Source of the DNA: Pseudobutyrivibrio sp. ACV-2
GTDB lineage: Bacteria > Bacillota > Clostridia > Lachnospirales > Lachnospiraceae
Length of the DNA: 64,000 bases
Direction: 5' to 3'
NCBI RefSeq assembly: GCF_900107545.1
Contig: NZ_FNQZ01000012.1
Span: forward strand, 1-64,000
Shown: positions 8,184 through 16,492 of the stretch, one piece after another
Layout: each line of letters begins with the position of its first letter
Position numbering within the stretch: the stretch's first letter is position 1
Notes under the pieces: model-generated
What the model saw: the letters and a program-made list of their open reading frames with translations, nothing else
Told to the model about the DNA's origin: nothing
Databases searched by the model: none
Program-made: the position numbers and the translations under genes

Positions 8184-9218
8184 ATGAAGCAAGTAACACT
8201 TGGTAGAACAGGTATAACTGTACCACAGAATGGATTCGGCGCTTTACCTATACAAAGAGTTTCGGTTGAGGCGGCAGCTAATATTTTACATAAGGCTTAT
8301 GACGGGGGTATAAGATTTTTCGATACCGCAAGAGCTTATAGTGATAGTGAAATTAAGCTCGGAAAGGCGTTTGGTGATGGCAAAATTGATAGAAATTCTA
8401 TTATTATTGCCACTAAAACTGCAGCTAAAAATCCTGAAGATTTTTGGATAGATTTAGACACTTCCCTTAAAAATCTTAAGACAGATTATATCGATATTTA
8501 TCAGTTTCATCTGATGGGACAATGCTGGAAGCCTGGTGATGGTAGTGGTATGTATGAATGTATGGAAGAAGCCAAGTCTAAAGGCCTTGTACGCCATATT
8601 GGCGGAACTGCGCACAAATTAGGTGTAGCAAAAGAGCTGATTAATTCTGGATTATACGAGACAGTTCAATATCCTATGAGTTATCTTGCAACAGATAAGG
8701 AAATAGAATTAATTAAACTGTGTAACGATAATAATGTAGGATTTATCGGAATGAAAGGTTTGGCTGGTGGATTGATTACCAACTCAAAAGCTGCCATGGC
8801 ATTTATTAATCAATTTGATGGAGCTGTACCTATTTGGGGTGTGCAAAAAGAAAGTGAGCTTGACGAATGGCTTTCTTACATGGATGAAACTCCTGTAATG
8901 AATGACGATATAAAGGCCTTTATTGATTCTGAACGAAGTGAACTTATGGGTGATTTTTGTCGAGGATGTGGGTATTGTATGCCATGTACTGTTGGTATTC
9001 AAATTAATCAGTGTAATCGAATGTCACTTATGCTTCGACGAGCACAAAGCGCAGATTGGCTTGATAAGCATTGGCAGGCTGAAATGAAAAAGATTGATGA
9101 CTGTGTAAATTGCGGAGCTTGCTTACCACGTTGCCCTTATGAATTGAATATACCTGAATTATTGAAGAAAAATCTCGAAGATTATAGGGAGGTTTTATCT
9201 GGTAACCGTACGGTTTAG
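8184..9218 (+). CDS. Aldo/keto reductase with C-terminal 4Fe-4S domain
   Basis: A 344-residue protein; I choose the ATG at 8184 behind AAAGGAGTCATTT, not the upstream in-frame ATG at 8160. The catalytic tetrad of aldo/keto reductases is visible: D47, Y52 (FFDTARAYSDSE), K78 (ATKTA) and H109 (QFHLM). The tail carries cysteine clusters CRGCGYCMPC and CVNCGACLPRCPY, as in the ferredoxin-like C-terminal extension known from many clostridial and archaeal members. It should be a cytoplasmic oxidoreductase using NAD(P)H and an Fe-S centre; the substrate cannot be told. It forms a single-gene unit ending at a strong terminator. Confidence 0.92.
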   Translation: MKQVTLGRTGITVPQNGFGALPIQRVSVEAAANILHKAYDGGIRFFDTARAYSDSEIKLGKAFGDGKIDRNSIIIATKTAAKNPEDFWIDLDTSLKNLKTDYIDIYQFHLMGQCWKPGDGSGMYECMEEAKSKGLVRHIGGTAHKLGVAKELINSGLYETVQYPMSYLATDKEIELIKLCNDNNVGFIGMKGLAGGLITNSKAAMAFINQFDGAVPIWGVQKESELDEWLSYMDETPVMNDDIKAFIDSERSELMGDFCRGCGYCMPCTVGIQINQCNRMSLMLRRAQSADWLDKHWQAEMKKIDDCVNCGACLPRCPYELNIPELLKKNLEDYREVLSGNRTV

Positions 9219-9224
9219 TATTTC

Positions 9225-9256
9225 AAAAGGTTAGCTCGTTTTGAGCTAACCTTTTT
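9225..9256 (+). terminator. Rho-independent terminator
   Basis: AAAAGGTTAGCTC pairs with GAGCTAACCTTTT over a 5-nt loop and ends in T residues, directly after the aldo/keto reductase gene. Confidence 0.92.
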
Positions 9257-9265
9257 GTATGATAT

Positions 9266-9733
9266 TTAATCTACTGTCACATCCATTCTCCCTGCTTTCC
9301 AATCTAGAATTGGTCGAGCATCAGGTGCAAATAAATCATTTGGAATTTCGTCTCTATTGAAGAAACGATGTTCTAATACTTCGCTATCATCATCGGAAAT
9401 TTGTCCGTTATAAGTTCTTGTAATGAAAATAACCGAAAGGGAATATACTACATCATTATTAGGATATTTAATTAATCTGTCATCACCAGAGTAGAGGCCA
9501 AATAGTTTTAAGTCTTTGACTTCAATACCTACTTCCTCCCTTAACTCTCGGATAGCTGCCTGTGTGTATGTTTCAAGTGGCTCTAATGCACCTCCAGGCA
9601 CACACCACTGACCATTATCACTTCGTTTCTGTAATAGTAATTGACCTTTTTCATTTTCAATTAAAACTCCGCAACCAACAGTCATAATCATGTCATGACC
9701 ATATGATTTTCTTAGATTTTCAATGTACCCCAT
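9266..9733 (-). CDS. NUDIX hydrolase
   Basis: A 155-residue protein; the start MGYIENLRKS at 9733 is preferred because GGAGG lies just upstream, inside a five-codon longer frame. The NUDIX box G-x5-E-x7-R-E-U-x-E-E-x-G-U is complete at residues 48-70 (GALEPLETYTQAAIRELREE then VGI). The family hydrolyses nucleoside diphosphates linked to another moiety, in a Mg-dependent reaction; this ADP-ribose/8-oxo-dGTP-like subgroup is often housecleaning. Substrate unknown. It reads toward the terminator at 9225-9256, whose left side lacks a good T-run for this strand. Confidence 0.93.
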   Translation of the reverse strand: MGYIENLRKSYGHDMIMTVGCGVLIENEKGQLLLQKRSDNGQWCVPGGALEPLETYTQAAIRELREEVGIEVKDLKLFGLYSGDDRLIKYPNNDVVYSLSVIFITRTYNGQISDDDSEVLEHRFFNRDEIPNDLFAPDARPILDWKAGRMDVTVD

Positions 9734-9782
9734 TTCCCTAACCTCCATTTTACCTTGCCATTTAAATATTTCTTTACAACAA

Positions 9783-9814
9783 AAGAAAGTTAGACTCTAT
9801 TATCTAACTTTCTT
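9783..9814 (-). terminator. Terminator downstream of the Dabb gene
   Basis: AAGAAAGTTAGA pairs with TCTAACTTTCTT over an 8-nt loop; on the minus strand a T-rich tail (TTTCTTTTGTTG) follows. Confidence 0.75.
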
Positions 9815-9841
9815 GAAAGATGCACTGTATTTTTTAAATAA

Positions 9842-10144
9842 TTAAACCACAAATTCAACATGTGTGGTCTCATCTACAAATGGAACTACTGTCTGCTTTA
9901 AAGCTGCTCCCCAATATTCGTTACTTTGGCGCTGCTTTAATGAAATTTCGTCTTCAAATTCGGCAGTCATGATAACATCACCGTTTGAAGAGCTCATGCA
10001 ATCTACAGTAACCTCTATATGTTCAAGTCCCGGAACCTTTCCCTTGAGTTGTTCAAAGTTCGACTTAATATTTCCTTTGATTTCTCCAAGGTTGGGACCA
10101 AAGCATTTATCCTGAAGTTTCCATATTGTTACTTGCTTTACCAT
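9842..10144 (-). CDS. Dabb-family (stress-responsive A/B barrel) protein
   Basis: A 100-residue protein starting MVKQVTIWKLQDKC at 10144, behind CGGAGAGTAATACAA; the longer frame reaching 10231 has no ribosome site. The layout is one Dabb ferredoxin-like barrel: N-terminal strand VKQVTIWKL, helix with LKGKVPGLEHIEVTVDCM, strand DVIMTAEFEDEISLKQ, and the end HVEFVV. Proteins of this family dimerise into a barrel; some are enzymes (monooxygenase-like or cyclases), most have no known role. It is its own unit with a terminator behind it. Confidence 0.87.
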   Translation of the reverse strand: MVKQVTIWKLQDKCFGPNLGEIKGNIKSNFEQLKGKVPGLEHIEVTVDCMSSSNGDVIMTAEFEDEISLKQRQSNEYWGAALKQTVVPFVDETTHVEFVV

Positions 10145-10321
10145 TTGTATTACTCTCCGATTTCTATCTCTTATGGGTAATAGTGTAACACTTTTTTTTA
10201 GTTTCTTCCACTTTTGTTTTGCGCATGTCATCTTTTAGTTTTATCTTTTATGATAATAAACTTTCATCTATTAGTTTCACGCCTCTACTTGTTAGTTTTA
10301 ATAACTCTTAATAATTCGTAT

Positions 10322-10343
10322 AAATGTTGATTTTTCAACATTT
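10322..10343. promoter_or_regulatory. 9-bp inverted repeat upstream of the HTH gene
   Basis: AAATGTTGA pairs exactly with TCAACATTT across TTTT, about 90 bases before the HTH start codon at 10432. It could be an operator or a weak hairpin; there is no long T-run after it. Confidence 0.35.
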
Positions 10344-10431
10344 CTCTAATATTATATTTTTATAATCACCACTGATTCGGTGGCAAAAATATATCTACCA
10401 ATAAATTTTTAATGTTTCACGGAGACTACTT

Positions 10432-11070
10432 ATGGTTCGTAAAAAAATTATTTTACCTGATAAGATTTTTCATAAGCTATGGGATCATGCCTGTGATATA
10501 GATTCCTTTGATGAATTTTACGCGCTGATTACCGCACCATCTTCCCAATCATATATTAATATGCAGAAATATAATATCTCTACCAATCAACTTTATGATA
10601 TCTTGAAATCAATTCATAGTGCCGCACATTATTCTTTAAGATCTATGATTAATGATTATGGTTTTACTAAAGCATCATTTTCTCATAGATTTTGTGTTCC
10701 AATTCGAACAGTAGAAAACTGGTGTAATCAGACAAATAAATGTCCTAGTTATACTAGATTGTTATTTTTAAATGCTCTTGATTATTCGATTTTACCCAAA
10801 GGAATTTGTTTTGAATCATCTATTTCTGTAACTAAAAATACAGAAAAACCATTAGCTGATGAAGCAGAATTTACTATTTCAGCTACTACTCAGGAAATAT
10901 TAAAAGAGGGTTCTCTCTTGGATAAGCAAGAAAATGATTTGTCACACTTTTCACTTAGGGATTGGGAACAGACTCATTCTAATTCTGGTAATTCTGATAT
11001 ACTTGCCAAAACAGATTATCTTTCAGATATATTAAATAGGCGTTCTCGCCAACTTGGCGACAATTGTTAA
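10432..11070 (+). CDS. Helix-turn-helix protein of the partition/replication module, unnamed
   Basis: A 212-residue protein. Residues about 68-115 form a helix-turn-helix with the pattern SLRSMINDYGFTKASFSHRF then VPIRTVENWCNQTNKCPSY. The 'FSxxFxIPxRTVxNWxxGxRxCPxY' pattern recurs in XRE-like plasmid and phage regulators of Firmicutes. The N-terminus (KIFHKLWDHACDIDSFDEFYALI) and the acidic, polar C-terminus (from about 125) are not recognised. It ends inside the first 50-bp palindrome module, 330 bases before parA and in the same direction. A role in controlling or assisting partition is inferred from place and from the palindromes; a free-standing antitoxin-like regulator is an alternative. 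Confidence 0.7.
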   Translation: MVRKKIILPDKIFHKLWDHACDIDSFDEFYALITAPSSQSYINMQKYNISTNQLYDILKSIHSAAHYSLRSMINDYGFTKASFSHRFCVPIRTVENWCNQTNKCPSYTRLLFLNALDYSILPKGICFESSISVTKNTEKPLADEAEFTISATTQEILKEGSLLDKQENDLSHFSLRDWEQTHSNSGNSDILAKTDYLSDILNRRSRQLGDNC

Positions 11071-11097
11071 ATTATTAACAAGCTACGCCAATATGGC
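11048..11097. promoter_or_regulatory. 50-bp triple-palindrome module A (parS- or operator-like)
   Basis: Three palindromes in fixed order: GCCAACTTGGC (11048-11058), 7 bp, GTTAAATTATTAAC (11066-11079), 7 bp, GCCAATATGGC (11087-11097; one mismatch). The left one overlaps the last codons of the HTH gene. The same layout recurs exactly at 11330-11379. The symmetry and the place before parAB suggest a centromere site for ParB or an operator. Confidence 0.7.
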
Positions 11098-11401
11098 AAT
11101 AATGTTTCTTTTTATCTTTTTAATTTGACGTTAATCATTTGTTAATCTACTAATTCAACAAAAAAATAATTAAATTTTAGTACTAATATGTCTAGTTATT
11201 GTTTTTATAAAATATTATAATTTATTATTGTAAAAGACATTGCACTATTTATTCTTTTATATTTCATTTTATTTTAATATTCTATTTAATTTATCCAAAG
11301 AATTACAGATGAATTTCATATTATATCTCGCCAAATTGGCAGTGATGGTTAATTTTTTAACAAACTATGCCAAGTTGGCGAAGCATAAAGGAGGAGAAAT
11401 A
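11071..11401. other. 331-base non-coding region before parA
   Basis: Very AT-rich. It contains most of palindrome module A on the left and module B on the right. Between them (11100-11328) are only long A/T tracts that could be curved or easily melted DNA. The upstream in-frame ATG at 11240 has no ribosome site, so I do not count this as coding. Confidence 0.6.
11330..11379. promoter_or_regulatory. 50-bp triple-palindrome module B, just upstream of parA
   Basis: GCCAAATTGGC (11330-11340), 7 bp, GTTAATTTTTTAAC (11348-11361), 7 bp, GCCAAGTTGGC (11369-11379). Spacing equals that of module A to the base. It ends 7 bp before the parA ribosome site, so a protein bound here would cover the parA leader or promoter. 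Confidence 0.72.
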
Positions 11402-12190
11402 ATGAAATCTATTGCTATTTGTATAGGGAAAGGCGGTCAGTGGAAGACAAGCCTCACTGTAAATATGGCCTATTTATTAAAAGAAAAAGGATATAAGGTA
11501 TTGGTTCTGGATTGTGATACCCAAGCTAATGCCTCTCTCACATTCAAGGCGCGATTAGATGATGCCACTTTATATGATTGCTGGGTAGAAGAAAGACGAC
11601 CTTTAGAACCAGCTGAGTGCATCCAGCACACAGATTTAGGTGACATTATTGTATCGGATACGCTATTAGCAGAGCTAAACTCAAAAGTCTTAGACCCAGC
11701 AAGTTCTCTTGAACTAACATCTTTGAAAACAAAAGTATTTTCTAAACTTGAAGACTATGATTATATTCTTTGCGACTGTCCACCCGATTTAACAGGCTTA
11801 ATCAACAAATCCGTTTTAGCATCAGTAGATGAAGCACTTATTCCTATGGTTGGAGATTCTTATTCCGTTCAAGGTCTAGCTAATCAATACAAGTTAATTA
11901 GAAATTTAACAGATGGTGAGAACCCATTAAATCCAAATCTAAAAATAAATGGTTTTGTAGTAACTGATTATACAACAAACAGAAAAGCTGAAAAAAATCA
12001 TTATGATAATGCAAAAGCAATAGCTGATCAGATTGGCACAAAGCTTTACAAGCAATATATCAGATCCTGTGCTGATGGAAAAAGAGCCATAGATTCACAG
12101 GATGCTGTAGTTAAAGTAAAACCATGGTGTAATAGTTCAATAGACTACAAAGCGTTTGTAGAAGAATTCTTAGAAGGAGAGGGAGCATAA
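11402..12190 (+). CDS. parA: ParA-family partition ATPase
   Basis: A 262-residue protein starting at 11402 behind AAAGGAGGAGAAATA; the frame is open 54 codons further upstream but that part covers palindrome module B and lacks a ribosome site. The deviant Walker A is KGGQWKTS (residues about 9-16), Walker A' is VLVLDCDTQANAS, and Walker B is YDYILCDCPPDLTGLI. There is no N-terminal helix-turn-helix, so this is a short type Ib/Soj-like ParA, in which ParB or another protein usually controls transcription. It binds DNA non-specifically as an ATP dimer and moves the ParB-bound replicon. parB begins one base after its stop, so the pair is translationally coupled. Confidence 0.95.
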   Translation: MKSIAICIGKGGQWKTSLTVNMAYLLKEKGYKVLVLDCDTQANASLTFKARLDDATLYDCWVEERRPLEPAECIQHTDLGDIIVSDTLLAELNSKVLDPASSLELTSLKTKVFSKLEDYDYILCDCPPDLTGLINKSVLASVDEALIPMVGDSYSVQGLANQYKLIRNLTDGENPLNPNLKINGFVVTDYTTNRKAEKNHYDNAKAIADQIGTKLYKQYIRSCADGKRAIDSQDAVVKVKPWCNSSIDYKAFVEEFLEGEGA

Positions 12191-12191
12191 C

Positions 12192-13163
12192 ATGGCAAGA
12201 CAAGCAAGCGGAAGTGGACTTGATGTTAATGGAATTGGATTAGGAAATGTTTTTAATAATATTGTAGGAGAATCCACAAAGGAAAAGAAAAATGATATAC
12301 CTGCCAAGGTCCAAACCGAAAGTGGTCTTGAAAGTAAAGTAATCTCTATTGATTTATTAGATGAAGATGAAAATAATGAATATCTTAATGGATATGATGA
12401 CATCGCTACTCTTCGAAATAGTTTTGAAGAAAATGATGACAATGGTGGTATTCATGTATATGAGAGAAAAAATGGGCACTATCTGGTGTGGTCTGGTAAT
12501 ACAAGATTAAAGGTCGCTAGAGAGCGTAAAGAAAAAGAATTGCTGGTTATTGTAACAGGTCCAGAGCCAGAAGATGAATTTGAAAAACATAAAAGAAGAT
12601 TGGCAATGAATCAAGGACGTCAAGATAGACCTCTTTATATTGCACGAAACATTGCAGAATATGAAAAAGGATTAAATAGAAAAGGCGTACGTGGTGACAT
12701 AAGAAATAAGGAATTAGAAAAAGCATTTTCAATGCCAGCAAGAAACATTCAGCGATATAAGAGAATTTTAAATCTTAATGATGAATTACAATTATTATTC
12801 AAATACCCTCAAAAAGACATTCCTTATATAGCAATGATTGATAAGGTTATACCAAAAATTCCTGAAGATAAAGCAGCAGAATTTGCATCAGCATTTAACA
12901 CAGTTATGAGTGATGGTGAAGAAATGAGTTCCGCTAGACTCGAACAGCTGTTCGATAGCATTGTGAAGGGTGTTAATACCAAGAAAACTAAAGACACAAC
13001 TATTAAAGTAAATCAGATTCTGAAACAATATAAAGCTTTATTGTCAGTGGAATATGATGATGATGGAATTATTGTAGTGAATGAGGAGAAGAAAGATCTG
13101 ATATTAAGAGAAGCTGAAGAATTAAAAAATAATATAGAAGATATTATTGAAGCTTATAAATAA
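12192..13163 (+). CDS. parB: ParB-family partition protein
   Basis: A 323-residue protein. The ParB/Srx N-domain spans about residues 45-125 (KVISIDLLDEDENNEYLNGY then IHVYERKNGHYLVWSGNTRLKVARERK), where SGNTRLKVARE takes the place of the C3/arginine patch motif that binds CTP in other ParBs. A helix-turn-helix region follows (NRKGVRGDIRNKELEKAFSM and ARNIQRYKRILNL, about 155-195). The C-terminus is a helical, charged dimerisation tail. The N-terminal 25 residues (glycine-rich LDVNGIGLGNVFNN) may contact ParA. The likely binding targets are the GCCAANTTGGC modules upstream. The ribosome site GGAGAGGGAG lies inside the end of parA. Confidence 0.92.
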   Translation: MARQASGSGLDVNGIGLGNVFNNIVGESTKEKKNDIPAKVQTESGLESKVISIDLLDEDENNEYLNGYDDIATLRNSFEENDDNGGIHVYERKNGHYLVWSGNTRLKVARERKEKELLVIVTGPEPEDEFEKHKRRLAMNQGRQDRPLYIARNIAEYEKGLNRKGVRGDIRNKELEKAFSMPARNIQRYKRILNLNDELQLLFKYPQKDIPYIAMIDKVIPKIPEDKAAEFASAFNTVMSDGEEMSSARLEQLFDSIVKGVNTKKTKDTTIKVNQILKQYKALLSVEYDDDGIIVVNEEKKDLILREAEELKNNIEDIIEAYK

Positions 13164-13187
13164 TTAATTATATAGGTATGTATATTG

Positions 13188-13225
13188 AAGAATCTCATTA
13201 TATGAATAGTGAGATTCTTTTTTTC
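13188..13225 (+). terminator. parAB terminator
   Basis: AAGAATCTCA pairs with TGAGATTCTT across a 12-nt loop and is followed by a T-run, 25 bases after parB. Confidence 0.88.
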
Positions 13226-13329
13226 TAGTCTTGTTATCATAGATAGAGTATAGATATAAGTATAGTATGTATAGATTGTATAGCAGGATGTAAAGAAATC
13301 CCCTAAAACCAAGAAAAATCGGAGTTTTG

Positions 13330-14230
13330 CTGCGACAAAACGGAGTGTAAATAGCGACAAAATGGCGGGTAAACTGCGGAAATACGGGATAAAACTGCGT
13401 TGGAATGACTAGTAACTGCGTCAAAATAGGATATGAATTGCGTAAAAAGAGTAGTTTTGTCGTAGGTTAGTAGCCAAAATGCCGTAGATGATGAAAGTTT
13501 ATTAGCCATTTTGACGTAGTAATAGTTCTGGAATATGTAAATTGGGGTTAAGAAACCCAGTATTTGAGGGATATTGTGACGAATTACGACAAAATGGGAT
13601 ATGGACTGCGTAGTTGTAGCCAATTTGTCGTAGATTACTAGTCAAATTGACGCAGTTTGGAATAACTAAAGATAAAATGGGGAAAAGTTACTAGCCATTT
13701 TGACGTAGTAGATGTTTTATAGCAATAATAGGCATGTGATAAAAGTGAAAGTGTCTAGTTAATATATTTTGAACACTATTTAGGTCATAAAGAGCTGCGA
13801 CAAAATGGGATATGAACTGCGCAAATGTAGTGAGCTTGTCGTAGATTACTAGTCAATCTGTCGTAGTCTATTAGCCAAATTGACGCAGTTATTGAGTTTT
13901 TAAGAAATAATTTGTAGCATTAAAGGAAATAAATTGGATAAAAAACATTGAGAAAATGGTTGATTTACTGGATTTCAAGGCAGCTGCGACAAAATGGGAT
14001 ATAAACTGCGTAAAAAACTCTATTTGTCGTAGTATACTAGCCAAAATGCCGTAGGCAACTAGTCAAATTGACGTAGTTTCAAGTTAAGATAATCGTAGCT
14101 ACGACAAAACGGGATATAAAAATAAGTGGTTTTACTAGCCAAATTGACGCAGTTCACTAGCCAAAATGTCGTAGATAAAGTAATTGAAACTGCGCAATTA
14201 ATATTATGTTGTCGTAGTTGCGACAAAAGT
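13330..14230. repeat. Iteron array: putative replication origin
   Basis: About 0.9 kb with no gene is filled by two related repeats in opposite orientation. The reverse form is about 20 bp, for example ACTAGCCAAATTGACGCAGT (14134-14153). Copies start near 13468, 13501, 13615, 13637, 13690, 13848, 13870, 14036, 14058, 14134 and 14156, and four pairs are spaced exactly 22 bp. The forward form begins CTGCGACAAAATGGGATAT and ends with a second half ACTGCG; copies lie near 13330, 13352, 13416, 13585, 13794, 13983 and 14099, with a last partial at 14218. Both share the core CTRCGWCAA. Such iterons are the binding sites of Rep_3 initiators, and the gene for one starts immediately after the array. 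Confidence 0.9.
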
Positions 14231-14291
14231 GATTGAAAAACGTAGAAGTGTTTGTTAAACTTTCATTAGTTGATATAACGTGGAGAATAAT

Positions 14292-15737
14292 ATGAGTATA
14301 AGAAGAACTGATGAAAATGGTATTTATAGGGAAGTAGATAATGCTACCGGTCGGTTTATTGATGAAGTTTATTCTGAGGAAGCGGTGATTAATTCATCAA
14401 GGGCAAATCAAATAGAACATCAGACGGTGGCAACCACATATGGTCGAGTTGTTGATCCGGATGAGTTTATCCCTGAAGTGGTAGATGAAAATGGAATGGC
14501 AGTTGTATCTCAGGATATAGAGGAGCTGGAATGCTATATTAAGGAATCTATATCTGTGGATCAGTTGATGGAGACCTTTCATGTAAATTCCCATACTACT
14601 TTATTGAAATTACTTGCTCTTCAGGATAATAAGCATCCTTTGAAAAAGGGTGGTATAAGTATTGCTTATAGGACTGATGCATTGATTATGCATTGTAAGA
14701 TGTCTTTTGATGCTGCGGAAAATATAGTTTTTGATGCAATATTAGGTGTGATGTCATCTTTTCCAGAGAATGAGATATATAGAATAGAGCCAAAGGCTTT
14801 TGAAAAATATATGAAATACCAGAGTGATAACACTGTTTATAAGCAGTTTAAATCTGGTACAGAAAAGTTGACACAAAGGCATTTGGTATTTGAAGGGCTT
14901 GGACCAGATGGGGATGACGATATTATCGTTCCTTGGTTTGATATCCTTAGATATCATAAGAAAAAGGGTTCAGAACCGGCATATATAGAGTTTAGACCAT
15001 CAGATTTCTTTAAGGACTTAGCTCTTTGTTCTCAACTGGTTCATGGTGCATATGGTTCACTAGAGGTTACATCTCAGCTAAGAGGAAAATATACTATTGC
15101 GCTGTATTGGTTTTTGGAAAATCGAAAAAGATATAAGGCATATCCTCAGGCTACGCCGGGTATTTTTGATATGACAGTCGATGAAATAAAGCATCAGTTT
15201 TCAATGCCAGCGACAATCAAGCCAAATGATATAGAAAGAAGATTGATTAAGCCAGCTTACGAGAGTATCAATTCTATAAATGAATGTGATTTTACTTTCG
15301 AGTATGAGATTCTTCGATATGGAAATAAGATTGAAGGAGTAAAATTCTTAATAAGAGAAAAGAAGGCCATAGCTGAGCAAAAGAAACAGGCTACAATCGT
15401 TGAGGATACATTCTATACTCAAATGAAAACAGTTCTTGACGTAGCTGAGCTTGGTTTTTCGGAAAGTGATGTTCTAAACATTTGCAACTGTGCAAAGAGA
15501 AATTCAAAGTCAGTTGGAGATATGTTTAGTATCATAGCAGCATATAAAAATAGAGTTAATAATGATAGCTTAAATCCTGTAGAAGATAGTTTAAGATATA
15601 TTTGCAGTATGATAGAAAATGGAGTTTCGTCTCCAATTGAAAGTGAAAAGAAAGTAGCACCTAAAAAGAATTCATTTACAAATTTCGCACAGAGAGAATA
15701 TGATATTGATGAATTAGAAAAAAAGTTGTTGTCTTAG
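14292..15737 (+). CDS. repB: Replication initiator protein, Rep_3 (RepB) family
   Basis: A 481-residue protein. I start it at ATG 14292, since TGGAG at 14281-14285 is its ribosome site; a GTG 12 bases upstream (14280) is the alternative. Residues about 130-340 hold the paired winged-helix Rep_3 domain (MSFDAAENIVFDAILGVM, YIEFRPSDFFKDLALC, YGSLEVTSQLRGKYTIALYW, MTVDEIKHQFSMP and ERRLIKPAYESINS). The N-terminal 100 residues and the lysine-rich C-terminal 130 residues are extra compared with small plasmid Rep proteins, as expected for a large replicon. It should bind the iterons directly upstream and melt the origin. Gene order parA-parB-ori-rep with its own terminator makes this a self-contained replication cassette. 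Confidence 0.92.
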   Translation: MSIRRTDENGIYREVDNATGRFIDEVYSEEAVINSSRANQIEHQTVATTYGRVVDPDEFIPEVVDENGMAVVSQDIEELECYIKESISVDQLMETFHVNSHTTLLKLLALQDNKHPLKKGGISIAYRTDALIMHCKMSFDAAENIVFDAILGVMSSFPENEIYRIEPKAFEKYMKYQSDNTVYKQFKSGTEKLTQRHLVFEGLGPDGDDDIIVPWFDILRYHKKKGSEPAYIEFRPSDFFKDLALCSQLVHGAYGSLEVTSQLRGKYTIALYWFLENRKRYKAYPQATPGIFDMTVDEIKHQFSMPATIKPNDIERRLIKPAYESINSINECDFTFEYEILRYGNKIEGVKFLIREKKAIAEQKKQATIVEDTFYTQMKTVLDVAELGFSESDVLNICNCAKRNSKSVGDMFSIIAAYKNRVNNDSLNPVEDSLRYICSMIENGVSSPIESEKKVAPKKNSFTNFAQREYDIDELEKKLLS

Positions 15738-15750
15738 AATAGTAGTTTAG

Positions 15751-15781
15751 AATAGCCCTGTTAATTCAGGGCTATTTTTTT
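15751..15781 (+). terminator. Rep gene terminator
   Basis: ATAGCCCTG pairs with CAGGGCTAT over a short loop (TTAATT), followed by a long T-run. Confidence 0.92.
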
Positions 15782-15976
15782 AGGGAAAAACGTAAAATAA
15801 TGCATTAAATCTTGCAAATATTATAAAAGTATGAATAATTTCAGAAAAAATAAGATGTAAATTTTGTTGAAGCATGTATAAACAAGACAAAGAAAAGGTT
15901 GTAAATAAAAGAAAACAGGCAACAAAGCCATAATTGACTCTATTACCTGTTTTGCATTTAAAAGAATAAATAAATA

Positions 15977-16192
15977 TTATAATTCTACATAACCTACACA
16001 ATTAGAATTGCCAACATAATAAATCTTATGCTCTTCTGGCTTGATATATACATCAAGCTTCTCAAGTTCAACATCCTTGTAAGCGTTCTTGAATGCTGAT
16101 TCTGCTTTTTTGATGCAATCAGATTCTGCAAACTCTAATCCCTGATACTGAACTACTGATGTGTTTTTTACTGTTTTTTTTGTTTCTGCCAT
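15977..16192 (-). CDS. DUF6465 family small protein
   Basis: A 71-residue protein. The pattern VVQYQGLEFAESDCIKKAES, then LEKLDVYIKPEEHKIYYVGN, then GYVEL matches the family of short proteins common in Lachnospiraceae (DUF6465), which have a lysine-rich head (here MAETKKTVKN) and a C-terminal beta hairpin. Function is unknown. The ribosome site GGGAGGATTAG is strong. A long-loop stem behind it (AAAACAGGTAA against TTGCCTGTTTT on the coding strand, 15911-15952) may end transcription. It faces the rep gene. Confidence 0.85.
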   Translation of the reverse strand: MAETKKTVKNTSVVQYQGLEFAESDCIKKAESAFKNAYKDVELEKLDVYIKPEEHKIYYVGNSNCVGYVEL

Positions 16193-16492
16193 TTTTCTAA
16201 TCCTCCCTGTAACTTAATACAAAATTTTGAGACTACTCATAGCTTATTTAAGAAATAGCCATAAATGTCATGATAAAAAATGAATAATATTTGCTTGAAA
16301 TACACATATCAATCATTTTGGAGATAATTATAATCATTTAAGAGAGAAAATGCAAATTGTCTTGAAAAATTCTTTTATGAGTAGAATATTTAAAATAATT
16401 AGGTGTAAAAAAGGATACCAAAATAATAATAAAACACTTTAAATTTAGATTCTTGAAATATAAGATAAAGAAAAAAACAATGGGAGGTTACT
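16193..16492. other. Divergent promoter region, DUF6465 to GH3
   Basis: 300 AT-rich bases hold the starts of two divergent genes. A candidate rightward promoter is TTGAAA near 16363 with AATATT about 17 bases on, which would leave a leader of roughly 100 bases before the GH3 gene. It is weak evidence in such AT-rich DNA. I see no operator palindrome or RNA element. Confidence 0.35.

Noticed and set aside
11240-11401. N-terminal extension of ParA
   Set aside because: No ribosome site at 11240, composition unlike coding DNA, and it covers palindrome module B; 11402 has a strong site.
13154-13623. Leftward ORFs in the origin (106, 86 and 68 codons)
   Set aside because: They consist of translated iterons, have no ribosome sites and no known motif.
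13330-14230. CRISPR array
   Set aside because: Repeats are short, occur in both orientations, and have unequal and partly repeated spacers; no cas genes. The Rep gene next door explains them as iterons.
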